Source: Kingella oralis (GTDB lineage: Bacteria > Pseudomonadota > Gammaproteobacteria > Burkholderiales > Neisseriaceae). Taken from it: 6,575 bases of DNA. The DNA is taken from NCBI GenBank assembly GCA_905373195.1, contig CAJPSG010000064.1:1-6575 (forward strand). Reading direction: 5' to 3'. A model generated the notes under the pieces. It worked only from the letters and a program-made list of their open reading frames with translations. It made no database searches and was not told the origin of the DNA. A program made the translations under genes and the position numbers. Positions 1 through 5,619 of this stretch are shown one piece after another. Position 1 is the stretch's first letter. Every line of letters begins with the position of its first letter.

Positions 1-250
1 TGTTGATGCGGTGTTTAAAGCGATTGAAAGCGTGGCAAACAGCGGCGCAACGCTGGAATTGTATTCGGTGAACGCGATTACCAAAGACACGGAAAGCCAA
101 GGCGAAACCACAGTGCGCTTGTCTAAAAACGGCAAGATTGTGAACGGGCAGGGCGCGGATACCGATGTGTTGATTGCGACCACGCGGGCGTATTTGTCGG
201 CGTTGTCTAAATTAGACAAGGACGCGAAAGTGAAAGCGCAGGGGATTTAG
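1..250 (+). CDS. leuA: 2-isopropylmalate synthase, C-terminal fragment (partial)
   Basis: The last 82 codons of an open frame that enters from the left edge (first full codon at base 2) and stops at TAG 248-250. The residues VDAVFKAIE, then [10 protein letters not shown], and further on GETTVRL and [18 protein letters not shown], fit the C-terminal allosteric domain of LeuA. In the known family this domain binds leucine and feedback-inhibits the enzyme. LeuA condenses acetyl-CoA with 2-oxoisovalerate to 2-isopropylmalate, the committed cytosolic step of leucine synthesis. The TIM-barrel catalytic domain lies outside the window, so its integrity cannot be judged. The related citramalate synthase has a similar C-terminal fold, but the wording here is closer to LeuA as I recall it. 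A DUS hairpin 12 bases after the stop probably ends the transcript. Confidence 0.9.
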   Translation, partial: VDAVFKAIESVANSGATLELYSVNAITKDTESQGETTVRLSKNGKIVNGQGADTDVLIATTRAYLSALSKLDKDAKVKAQGI

Positions 251-261
251 TTCTGTGATAG

Positions 262-292
262 AGGCAGCCTGAAAATGAGTTTCAGGCTGCCT
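262..292 (+). terminator. DUS inverted pair forming a hairpin, probable leuA terminator
   Basis: AGGCAGCCTGAAA (262-274) and TTTCAGGCTGCCT (280-292) form a perfect 13-bp stem with a 5-base loop, followed by TTGTTGTGT. Each arm contains one exact 12-mer DUS (262-273 on +, 281-292 on -). The site lies just after the leuA stop. Neisseriaceae commonly use inverted DUS pairs as intrinsic terminators; the T-tract here is interrupted, so efficiency is uncertain. Confidence 0.75.
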
Positions 293-310
293 TGTTGTGT
301 CCGCGCCATA

Positions 311-322
311 AGGCAGCCTGAA
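311..322 (+). repeat. DNA uptake sequence (single copy)
   Basis: Exact AGGCAGCCTGAA on the plus strand with no inverted partner nearby. It lies between the leuA terminator and the promoter region of the racemase gene. Confidence 0.85.
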
Positions 323-335
323 ATTAAAGTCTAAA

Positions 336-365
336 CTCACATCCCTCCTCCTTTTGGTGTACACT
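336..365 (+). promoter_or_regulatory. weak candidate promoter for the racemase gene
   Basis: CTCACA (336-341) and TACACT (360-365), 18 bases apart, each match four of six sigma-70 consensus bases. A start about 7 bases downstream would give a leader of roughly 30 bases ahead of the ATG at 402. This is the best match in the short gap, but it is weak. Confidence 0.25.
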
Positions 366-390
366 CATTATTTTCAACCGCCTAGATAAA

Positions 391-395
391 AGGAG
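391..395 (+). promoter_or_regulatory. ribosome binding site of the racemase gene
   Basis: AGGAG, preceded by AAAA, ends 6 bases before the ATG at 402. The good spacing fixes this ATG as the start, which in turn places a full signal peptide at the N-terminus. Confidence 0.75.
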
Positions 396-401
396 TTAAT
401 C

Positions 402-1634
402 ATGGCAACTTTCCGCAAAACCTTCATCGTCGCCGCGCTTGCCAGCGCATTTGCCGCCCCCATCGCCCAAGCCGCGCCTGTGTTGGGCGATGGCAATCCC
501 GCCACGCCCGAAACCGTTTCCTTGAAAACCGCCAATTCTTGGCTGGAAATTGATGCCGCCGCGTTTGGGCGCAATTTGGAAGCCGTTAAAAAAATGCTGG
601 GTGGGAAACAAAAAATTTGCGCCGTAATCAAAGGCGATGCCTATGGCAACAGCATTGAATTGTTGATGCCGCAAATCATTAAACACAAAATCCCCTGCGT
701 GGGCATCACCAGCAACGATGAAGCCCGCGTGGTGCGTGCCAGCGGCTACAAAGGCACGGTGGCGCGGCTGCGTACCACCACATTAGGCGAAATTGAAGAC
801 GGCTTTCAATACAACATTGAAGAGCTGTTCGGCAACCTGAAAGCCGCCCAGCTTGCCGATGCCGCTGCCGCCAAACAAGGCAAAAAACTCAACATTCACC
901 TTGCGCTCAACGCAGGCGGTATGGACAGAAACGGCTTGGCATTGGACACCGAATCGGGCAAAGCCGATGCGCTGGCGATTGCCAAGCTGCCGCATTTAAA
1001 CATTGTAGGCATTATGACGCACTTCCCCGTTGAAGACGTGGCAGACGTGAAAAAAGGCGTGCAACGCTTTGATGAACAAAGCAAATGGCTGATTCAGGCT
1101 GCCAAATTGGACCGCAGCAAATTAACCTTGCATACCGCCAATTCATTCACCACCGTTGCCGTGCCCGAGGGGTGGTTTGATATGGTGCGCCCTGGGGCAT
1201 TGCTGTATGGCGAGCCGATTGGCGGCAAACAGTTGGAATATGTGATGGCGTTTAAATCGCGCGTGGGCAGCGTGAACAGTTATCCCAAAGGCTCAACGGT
1301 GGGCTATGACCGCACGTTTACGCTCAAACGCGATTCGCGCTTGGCAAATTTGCCGTTTGGCTATTCTGATGGCTATCGCCGCTCGTTTACCAATAAAGGA
1401 CACGTGTTGATTCGCGGGCATAAAGTGCCTGTGGTGGGCAAAATTTCCATGAACACCACCATGGTGGACGTAACCGATTTTCCCGACATTCAAGCCAATG
1501 ATGAGGTGGTGATTTTTGGTAAACAGGGCAAGGCGGAAATCAAGCAATCGGAAATTGAAGAGATTACCGATGTGTTGTTTGCTGATGTGTACACCATGTG
1601 GGGCAATTCTAATCCGAAGATTTTGAAGAAATAA
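402..1634 (+). CDS. bsr: periplasmic broad-spectrum amino-acid racemase, Alr-like fold
   Basis: A 410-residue PLP fold-type III racemase (alanine racemase fold). Residues 1-24 form a Sec signal peptide: FRK, a hydrophobic core, then AQA with cleavage before A25. The mature enzyme should therefore act in the periplasm, unlike housekeeping Alr. The PLP lysine is K77 in AVIKGDAYG, and the second catalytic base is Y302 in VGYDRTF. The C-terminal domain has FGYSDGYRR (319-327) and GKISMNTTMVDVT (346-358). Bsr marker residues as I recall them for Vibrio BsrV (K74, R119, R121, N167, N174, Y299) fall here at K77, R122, R124, N170, N177 and Y302, a constant offset of three. The length also fits BsrV, about 409 residues. 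Such enzymes racemise many non-aromatic amino acids, including Lys and Arg, and supply D-amino acids that modify peptidoglycan. The gene is monocistronic and convergent with dsbC. The exact substrate range is inferred; the alternative name is alanine racemase. Confidence 0.85.
   Translation: MATFRKTFIVAALASAFAAPIAQAAPVLGDGNPATPETVSLKTANSWLEIDAAAFGRNLEAVKKMLGGKQKICAVIKGDAYGNSIELLMPQIIKHKIPCVGITSNDEARVVRASGYKGTVARLRTTTLGEIEDGFQYNIEELFGNLKAAQLADAAAAKQGKKLNIHLALNAGGMDRNGLALDTESGKADALAIAKLPHLNIVGIMTHFPVEDVADVKKGVQRFDEQSKWLIQAAKLDRSKLTLHTANSFTTVAVPEGWFDMVRPGALLYGEPIGGKQLEYVMAFKSRVGSVNSYPKGSTVGYDRTFTLKRDSRLANLPFGYSDGYRRSFTNKGHVLIRGHKVPVVGKISMNTTMVDVTDFPDIQANDEVVIFGKQGKAEIKQSEIEEITDVLFADVYTMWGNSNPKILKK
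1093..1104 (-). repeat. DUS-like 12-mer inside the racemase gene (one mismatch)
   Basis: TTCAGGCTGCCA on the plus strand is the reverse complement of the DUS with one change. It lies in codons for I231-Q-A-A-K235. It may be chance or a decayed uptake site. Confidence 0.4.
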
Positions 1635-1647
1635 CGGATAAGCCAAA

Positions 1648-1659
1648 AGGCAGCCTGAA
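1648..1659 (+). repeat. DNA uptake sequence (single copy)
   Basis: Exact AGGCAGCCTGAA 13 bases after the racemase stop. The following 37 bases (GAGCGAAGCGAG...) separate it from the next DUS, so two direct DUS precede the terminator arm. Confidence 0.85.
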
Positions 1660-1694
1660 AACGAGCGAAGCGAGTTTCTGCGAAGCTAAAACGT

Positions 1695-1739
1695 AAAGGC
1701 AGCCTGAAAACGCCGTAAACACGTTTTCAGGCTGCCTTT
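1695..1739. terminator. bidirectional DUS terminator between convergent bsr and dsbC
   Basis: A perfect 18-bp stem (1695-1712 against 1722-1739) with a 9-base loop. Each arm carries an exact DUS (1697-1708 on +, 1726-1737 on -). A-rich and T-rich flanks on both sides give short U-runs whichever strand is read. It lies between the racemase stop at 1634 and the dsbC stop at 1764, so it can serve both genes. Confidence 0.85.
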
Positions 1740-1763
1740 TTATATGCGCTAATCGCCAACCGC

Positions 1764-2591
1764 TTATTTCTGATTGGCTTTAATCACTTCTTCCAGCTGC
1801 GGCAACGGCGCAAAGCCGCTTTGCACTTGCCCGTTGGGGAACACAATGGTGGGCGTGCCGTTAAAGCCAAAACTTTCGCCCAGCGCGGTGGTTTCGGCAA
1901 CGGAGTTTTTGCATTCTGCCACGCTGGCGGGCATTTTGCCCTCGCGCATCCATTCAATCCAAGCCTTGGTGGTGTTGGGCTGGCACATAATTTGCACCGC
2001 TTTGCGCGCTGCATCGGGGTGCAGCTGCGGAATCGGCATCATAAAGTTGTAGATGGTGATATCGGTCATCTTGCCGAATTCGTGTTCCAGCTTTTTGCAG
2101 AACGGGCAATCGGGGTCGGAGAACACCGCCACTTGCAGCTTGCCGTTGCCGCGCACTTCTTTGATTGCTTTGTCAAACGGCAGCTTGTCGTAATCAATTT
2201 TGTTCAACACGGCTTTGCGCTCTTCGGTGAGGCTTTTGCCGTCTTGGGTGGAAATCAAATCGCCCACCAGCATATATTCTGCGCTCGCGTCCACATACAC
2301 CAAATTCTTACCGTTTACCACCACTTCATACCAGCCTGCCACGGGCGTGGCGGCGATTTCTTCCACTTTCAATTTGCGGTCGGCATAGCGCGATTCCAGC
2401 TTGCTGGTGATGGTTTTTGCCACATCGTCGGGCACATTTTTATTGGAAACGGCGGCGGCTTCTGTTGGCTTGGCTACCGCAGAGGCGGCGTGGGCGTGTG
2501 CTGGGGCGGGTTTGCCATTTGCCGCTGGGGCTTCGCCGCAGGCTGTCATCGCTAAAACCACCGCAGCGGCAAGGGTTGAACGAAATTTCAT
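1764..2591 (-). CDS. dsbC: thiol:disulfide interchange protein DsbC, lipoprotein form
   Basis: A 275-residue periplasmic disulfide isomerase. The N-terminus MKFRSTLAAA, a hydrophobic stretch and MTAC18 form a type II (lipoprotein) signal, so the mature protein should be acylated at C18. Neisserial DsbC proteins share this MTACG start in my recollection, and it supports the ATG at 2591. Residues 19-50 are an Ala/Pro/His-rich linker. An N-terminal dimerisation domain (about 52-120) precedes the thioredoxin-like domain with the active site C162-P-F-C165 in SDPDCPFCKK and the cis-proline P247 in FNGTPT. C203 and C227 probably form the structural disulfide. DsbC corrects wrongly paired disulfides in exported proteins and is kept reduced by DsbD. 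The gene is convergent with the racemase gene. The open frame runs 45 codons further upstream, but the promoter candidate lies inside that extension. Confidence 0.93.
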   Translation of the reverse strand: MKFRSTLAAAVVLAMTACGEAPAANGKPAPAHAHAASAVAKPTEAAAVSNKNVPDDVAKTITSKLESRYADRKLKVEEIAATPVAGWYEVVVNGKNLVYVDASAEYMLVGDLISTQDGKSLTEERKAVLNKIDYDKLPFDKAIKEVRGNGKLQVAVFSDPDCPFCKKLEHEFGKMTDITIYNFMMPIPQLHPDAARKAVQIMCQPNTTKAWIEWMREGKMPASVAECKNSVAETTALGESFGFNGTPTIVFPNGQVQSGFAPLPQLEEVIKANQK

Positions 2592-2622
2592 GTGCTTTCT
2601 CTCGGGTGAATAGAAGGCGCGT

Positions 2623-2652
2623 AATATAACCAATAAAACAAGCAAATAGCAA
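2623..2652 (-). promoter_or_regulatory. sigma-70-type promoter for dsbC
   Basis: Read on the minus strand, TTGCTA (2652-2647) and TATATT (2628-2623) are separated by 18 bases. TATATT matches five of six -10 bases and TTGCTA four of six -35 bases. A start near 2616 gives a leader of about 25 bases to the ATG at 2591. This agrees with the short DsbC start and argues against the longer frame. Confidence 0.55.
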
Positions 2653-2693
2653 ATAGATTTGCTCAAAATATAGTTGAGAACTTGCATTCGCTC

Positions 2694-2766
2694 TTTGCAT
2701 AGGCATTTTTTATGCCCTAAAAACATGGCTACTGCGCTTTGATGTCATCAAATTTACCTATGCAAA
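2694..2766. promoter_or_regulatory. nested inverted repeats, possible operator region
   Basis: TTTGCATAGG (2694-2703) and CCTATGCAAA (2757-2766) are a perfect 10-bp inverted repeat 53 bases apart. Between them lies TTTGATG-T-CATCAAA (2738-2752), a perfect 7+1+7 palindrome, and also GGCAT-TTTTT-ATGCC (2702-2716). The position, upstream of the dsbC promoter and of the divergent exonuclease gene, suits a regulator site. The protein that would bind is unknown. Confidence 0.35.
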
Positions 2767-2796
2767 TAACGAATACAGGTTCTGAAAACCTATTTT

Positions 2797-2848
2797 AAGC
2801 AGCCTGAAAATGTGTTTGAATACTGTCTAACCTTGTTTCAGGCTGCCT
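2797..2848. repeat. DUS inverted pair in the dsbC/exonuclease gap
   Basis: AAGCAGCCTGAA (2797-2808, one mismatch) faces an exact DUS complement TTCAGGCTGCCT (2837-2848). GCAGCCTGAAA and TTTCAGGCTGC can pair over 11 bp with a 26-base loop. No gene ends here on either strand, so it is more likely an uptake site than a terminator. Confidence 0.7.
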
Positions 2849-2902
2849 ATCTTTATTTAAGTATTTAAGCCATTTCACTCTATTTATTACAGAAAGCCCA
2901 CC

Positions 2903-3694
2903 ATGACTCCCATCCTCGTTTTTGATATTGAAACCATCCCCGATATTCCCAGCATCCGCCTGCTGAACGAACTGCCCGCTGCGCTATCGGACAACGAAGT
3001 CGCCGAATTTGCCTTTCAGCAACGCCGCGCCAAAACGGGCAGCGAATTTATGCCGCACCATTTGCAGCGCATCGTCGCCATTTCCTGCTGCCTGCGCTGG
3101 GGCGACAAAATCCACATCGGCACGCTGGGCAAGCCAAGCAGCGGCGAAGACGAAATCATCGCCGAATTTTTCAACCTCATCGCCAAATATACGCCCCAGC
3201 TGGTGAGCTGGAACGGCGGCGGCTTTGATTTGCCTGTGTTGCATTATCGTGCGCTGGTGCATGGCGTTGCCGCGCCGCGCTATTGGGACATGGGCGAGGG
3301 CGATTTTCACGACAGCCGCGATTTTAAATACAACAATTATTTGAACCGCTACCACACGCGCCATTGCGATTTAATGGATTTGCTGGCGATGTACACAGGG
3401 CGCGCCAACGCACCGCTGGATGAGCTGGCGAAAATGTGCGGCTTCCCCGGCAAGCTCGGCATGGACGGCGGGCAAGTGTGGCAGGCGTATCAAAACGGCG
3501 AGATTGAGCAAATCCGCGATTATTGCGAAACCGATGTCGCCAACACCTATTTGGTGTATCAGCGTTTTCGCATGATGACGGGCGCATTATCGGGCGACGA
3601 ATACGAAAGCGAAGTGGAAAAGCTGCACGAATATCTGTTTTCCCTATCCGAAGACAAGGAGCATTGGGGCGTGTTTTTGGATGCTTGGGGGTAG
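2903..3694 (+). CDS. 3'-5' exonuclease, PolB-exonuclease-like, DEDDy type
   Basis: A 263-residue protein of the family described as 'predicted 3'-5' exonuclease related to the exonuclease domain of PolB' (Pfam DNA_pol_B_exo2). Three DEDD motifs are visible. ExoI is FDIET with D8 and E10. ExoII is VSWNGGGFDLPVL with N104 and D109. ExoIII is YCETD with Y207 and D211, in the YxxxD spacing of the DEDDy class. These four acidic residues normally bind two metal ions for 3'-end nucleotide removal. No polymerase domain follows, so it acts as a free-standing nuclease, probably on cytosolic nucleic acid; substrate and pathway are not known. The start at 2903 has a weak AGAAAG ribosome site 6 bases upstream and opens directly into motif I, leaving no room for a later start. 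It is transcribed alone, divergent from dsbC, with its own terminator. Confidence 0.85.
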   Translation: MTPILVFDIETIPDIPSIRLLNELPAALSDNEVAEFAFQQRRAKTGSEFMPHHLQRIVAISCCLRWGDKIHIGTLGKPSSGEDEIIAEFFNLIAKYTPQLVSWNGGGFDLPVLHYRALVHGVAAPRYWDMGEGDFHDSRDFKYNNYLNRYHTRHCDLMDLLAMYTGRANAPLDELAKMCGFPGKLGMDGGQVWQAYQNGEIEQIRDYCETDVANTYLVYQRFRMMTGALSGDEYESEVEKLHEYLFSLSEDKEHWGVFLDAWG

Positions 3695-3704
3695 GCAGGC
3701 TGAA
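3693..3704 (+). repeat. DUS-like 12-mer overlapping the exonuclease stop (one mismatch)
   Basis: AGGCAGGCTGAA differs from the DUS by one base (C to G at position 7). Its first two bases are the last two of the TAG stop, and its end runs into the terminator stem. Confidence 0.5.
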
Positions 3705-3737
3705 AAAACCGTTTGGTGTTGCGCCAAACGGTTTTTT
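3703..3737 (+). terminator. intrinsic terminator of the exonuclease gene
   Basis: AAAAAACCGTTTGG (3703-3716) pairs perfectly with CCAAACGGTTTTTT (3724-3737). Two further pairs close the loop to TTG, and the hairpin ends in six T. It begins 9 bases after the stop. This is the clearest conventional, non-DUS terminator here, and the A-run makes it usable from the other strand too. Confidence 0.9.
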
Positions 3738-3752
3738 ATTGGTTGGATAAGG

Positions 3753-3791
3753 TTTCAGGCTGCCTATGTTTACCGCATAGGCAGCCTGAAA
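3753..3791. repeat. DUS inverted pair, 16-bp perfect stem
   Basis: TTTCAGGCTGCCTATG (3753-3768) and CATAGGCAGCCTGAAA (3776-3791) enclose a 7-base loop; the exact DUS are at 3754-3765 (-) and 3779-3790 (+). The stem extends beyond the 12-mer into TATG/CATA. No T-tract follows, so it may back up the terminator upstream or only act in uptake. Confidence 0.8.
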
Positions 3792-3795
3792 TGTT

Positions 3796-3868
3796 GTAGG
3801 GTGCGACTTTGCTACGCATCGTTTAGCCATGCTTGTGTGATGGTGCGTGGCAAAGCCATATACCCTAC
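3796..3868. repeat. GTAGGGT...ACCCTAC imperfect inverted repeat (73 bp)
   Basis: The termini GTAGGGT (3796-3802) and ACCCTAC (3862-3868) are complementary. The internal arms CTTTGCTACGCA (3807-3818) and TGCGTGGCAAAG (3844-3855) pair with one G-T. This resembles short dispersed intergenic repeats of Neisseriaceae and related genomes that begin GTAGGGTGCG. It has no coding capacity and may be a decayed miniature mobile element. Confidence 0.55.
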
Positions 3869-3889
3869 GCGCCGATTATTTCCCACCAA

Positions 3890-3901
3890 AGGCAGCCTGA
3901 A
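3890..3901 (+). repeat. DNA uptake sequence (single copy)
   Basis: Exact AGGCAGCCTGAA. A partial copy TAGCAGCCTGAA (two mismatches) follows in the same direction at 3917-3928. Confidence 0.85.
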
Positions 3902-4016
3902 ACGCGGGTGCAATCGTAGCAGCCTGAAAACGCTTGCCCCGCGCCTCTACGGCTTGCTTGCAAGCCGTGCGCTGGCAAAATAAAAATAACGGGCAAGATG
4001 GTAGGGCAACTGGGCT

Positions 4017-4056
4017 TTTCAGGCTGCCTATGTTCACACGACAAGGGAGCCTGAAA
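4017..4056. repeat. DUS inverted pair with one decayed arm
   Basis: TTTCAGGCTGCCT (4017-4029, exact DUS on - at 4018-4029) pairs with AGGGAGCCTGAAA (4044-4056) in 12 of 13 positions; the second DUS has C to G at position 4. The pair sits inside a short outer inverted repeat GGTAGG (4000-4005) / CCTACC (4062-4067). Confidence 0.65.
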
Positions 4057-4081
4057 TCCATCCTACCGACGCTCTCCCATT

Positions 4082-4093
4082 TTCAGACTGCCT
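4082..4093 (-). repeat. DUS-like 12-mer, one mismatch
   Basis: TTCAGACTGCCT reads AGGCAGTCTGAA on the minus strand, one base from the local DUS; the changed base makes the GTCTGAA core of the Neisseria-type DUS. Confidence 0.5.
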
Positions 4094-4145
4094 ATTCACG
4101 CGGTGGCACAACCCGCCCAAATCCAAAAGCCACCCCCATTTGCGC

Positions 4146-4151
4146 TATAAT
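4146..4151 (+). promoter_or_regulatory. -10 element of the mpl promoter
   Basis: A perfect TATAAT in the context TGCGCTATAATCGCC, 30 bases before the mpl ATG. Transcription would begin near 4158, giving a leader of about 24 bases. No good -35 hexamer is seen at 16-18 bases, so only the -10 is claimed. Confidence 0.55.
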
Positions 4152-4181
4152 CGCCCCCTTTTGTTCACATCGGCAAACACC

Positions 4182-5540
4182 ATGACCCACATCCACATCA
4201 TCGGCATCGGCGGCACATTTATGGGCGGACTCGCCGCCATCGCCCAGCAAGCAGGCTTCAAGGTAACAGGCTGCGACGCCAAAATGTATCCCCCCATGAG
4301 CACGCAGCTAGAAGCGCTCGGCATCCGCGTACACGAAGGCTTTGATGCCGCGCAGTTGGATGACTACCGCGCCGATGTGTATGTGATTGGCAACGTTGCC
4401 AAGCGCGGCATGGAAGTCATTGAAGCCATCCTCAACCGCAATCTGCCCTATATTTCAGGGCCGCAATGGCTCGCCGAAAACGTGTTGCGCCAGCATTGGG
4501 TGCTCGCCGTGGCAGGCACGCATGGCAAAACCACCACCGCGTCCATGCTCGCGTGGGTGCTGGAATACGCAGGCTTGGGCGCAGGTTTTCTGATTGGCGG
4601 CGTGCCACAAAACTTCAACGTATCCGCCCGCCTGCCGCAAAACGAATCGCCGTTTTTCGTGATTGAAGCGGATGAATACGACACTGCCTTTTTTGATAAA
4701 CGCAGCAAATTTGTCCACTACCGCCCGCGCACCGCCATTCTCAACAATCTGGAATACGACCACGCCGACATCTTCCCCAATCTCGCCGCCATAGAAACCC
4801 AGTTCCACCATCTTGTGCGCACCGTGCCCAGCGAAGGTCTAATCATCGCCAACGCCCATTCAGGCAGCCTGAAAACCGTGTTGGCGCAAGGCTGCTGGAC
4901 ACCCGTCGCCCCCTTTGGCGACAACGCCCATTGGCAAGTGGGCAACGTGCAGCCCAGCGGCGCATTTGACGTGCAATACCAAGGCAACACTGTGGGACAC
5001 ATCGCATGGGATTTGCTCGGCGACCACAACCGCCTGAACGCCCTCGCCGTTATCGCCGCCGCGCAACACGTTGGCGTGCGCGTGGAACACAGCTGCCAAG
5101 CGTTGAGCCGGTTCAAAAACGTGAAACGGCGCATGGAAATTAAAGGCATCGCCAACGGCATCACCGTGTACGACGACTTCGCCCACCACCCCACCGCCAT
5201 CGCCACCACGCTGGCAGGCTTGCGCCAAAAAGTCGGCAGCGCGCGCATCATCGCCGTGCTGGAACCGCGCTCCAACACCATGAAACTTGGCACCATGGCA
5301 GATGCCCTTGCAGGCAGCCTGAAAACCGCCGACCAAGTGTTTTGCTACGCAGGCGGCGTAGATTGGGACGTTGCCGCCGCCCTTGCCCCGCTGGGCAGCA
5401 AAGCCCACATCGGCAAACAGTTTGACGATTTTGTGAACCGCATCGCCGCTGCCGCCCAAGCAGGCGACCATATTTTGATTATGAGCAACGGCGGCTTTGG
5501 CGGCATCCATGAGAAACTGTTGGCGCAGTTGGCAGCCTGA
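4182..5540 (+). CDS. mpl: UDP-N-acetylmuramate:L-Ala-gamma-D-Glu-meso-Dap ligase
   Basis: A 452-residue Mur ligase of the Mpl family, close to the usual length of about 455. Mpl is cytosolic and uses ATP to join the tripeptide recovered from turned-over peptidoglycan back onto UDP-MurNAc, bypassing MurC, MurD and MurE. The N-terminal nucleotide-sugar domain begins IIGIGGTFMGGLA (6-18). The ATP loop is AGTHGKTTTA (111-120). EADEYDTAFFDKRSKF (162-177) is characteristic of Mpl rather than MurC. LNNLEYDHADIF (187-198), GDHNRLNAL (280-288), YDDFAHHPTAI (330-340), EPRSNTMKLG (361-370) and SNGGFGGIHEKL (435-446) follow in order. The ATG at 4182 is chosen because the protein then starts at the Rossmann strand; its ribosome site is poor. 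The frame extends to 4140, but that part overlaps the -10 box. Two exact DUS lie within the gene and the stop lies in a third. Confidence 0.95.
   Translation: MTHIHIIGIGGTFMGGLAAIAQQAGFKVTGCDAKMYPPMSTQLEALGIRVHEGFDAAQLDDYRADVYVIGNVAKRGMEVIEAILNRNLPYISGPQWLAENVLRQHWVLAVAGTHGKTTTASMLAWVLEYAGLGAGFLIGGVPQNFNVSARLPQNESPFFVIEADEYDTAFFDKRSKFVHYRPRTAILNNLEYDHADIFPNLAAIETQFHHLVRTVPSEGLIIANAHSGSLKTVLAQGCWTPVAPFGDNAHWQVGNVQPSGAFDVQYQGNTVGHIAWDLLGDHNRLNALAVIAAAQHVGVRVEHSCQALSRFKNVKRRMEIKGIANGITVYDDFAHHPTAIATTLAGLRQKVGSARIIAVLEPRSNTMKLGTMADALAGSLKTADQVFCYAGGVDWDVAAALAPLGSKAHIGKQFDDFVNRIAAAAQAGDHILIMSNGGFGGIHEKLLAQLAA
4862..4873 (+). repeat. DNA uptake sequence inside mpl
   Basis: Exact AGGCAGCCTGAA read in the frame that gives Gly-Ser-Leu-Lys (residues 228-231), in the region linking the central and C-terminal domains. 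Confidence 0.85.
5312..5323 (+). repeat. second DNA uptake sequence inside mpl
   Basis: Exact AGGCAGCCTGAA, again read as Gly-Ser-Leu-Lys (residues 378-381). It has the same orientation and reading frame as the copy at 4862. Confidence 0.85.
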
Positions 5541-5598
5541 AAGCAATTTCAAGAAGCTATCTGTTGCTTCATCGCCCCACATCGTTTTCAGGCTGCCT
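5530..5598 (+). terminator. DUS inverted pair at the mpl stop, possible terminator
   Basis: GGCAGCCTGAAA (5531-5542) can pair over 12 bp with TTTCAGGCTGCC (5586-5597). The TGA stop (5538-5540) is part of the left DUS, which has one mismatch (TGGCAGCCTGAA); the right one (5587-5598) is exact. The 43-base loop and weak T-run make termination uncertain. Confidence 0.5.
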
Positions 5599-5619
5599 TA
5601 TCCATCTGAAGCAGCCTTG

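Larger units (their letters stand above)
3695..4181. other. gene-free repeat region between the exonuclease gene and mpl
   Basis: About 490 bases in which I see no convincing gene. It holds the exonuclease terminator, DUS pairs and single DUS, the GTAGGGT repeat, a 9-bp hairpin ACGGCTTGC-TT-GCAAGCCGT (3949-3968), and finally the mpl promoter. Open frames here are built from repeat sequence. Confidence 0.7.

Noticed and set aside
1821..2555. Long plus-strand frame (244 codons) opposite dsbC
   Set aside because: It is the antisense shadow of a well-supported dsbC; its His/Gly/Phe-rich composition is typical of an antisense frame.
2592..2726. 45-codon N-terminal extension of DsbC with a hydrophobic stretch
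   Set aside because: The best dsbC promoter lies inside it, and the ATG at 2591 gives an intact lipoprotein signal matching neisserial DsbC.
3324..3830. Minus-strand frame (168 codons) across the exonuclease gene end
   Set aside because: It reads through the terminator hairpin and a DUS pair and overlaps conserved exonuclease codons; no domain is seen.
4140..4160. Full -35/-10 promoter for mpl
   Set aside because: Only the -10 is convincing; hexamers at the -35 position (such as CCAAAA) are poor.
4140..4181. 14-codon N-terminal extension of Mpl
   Set aside because: It has no proper ATG, overlaps the TATAAT box and precedes the normal Rossmann-strand start.
3934..4185. Plus-strand frame of 83 codons upstream of mpl
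   Set aside because: It is made of DUS and repeat sequence, has no ribosome site and covers the mpl promoter.
4860..5582. Long minus-strand frame (240 codons) opposite mpl
   Set aside because: It is the antisense shadow of mpl, with no recognisable domain and no ribosome site seen.
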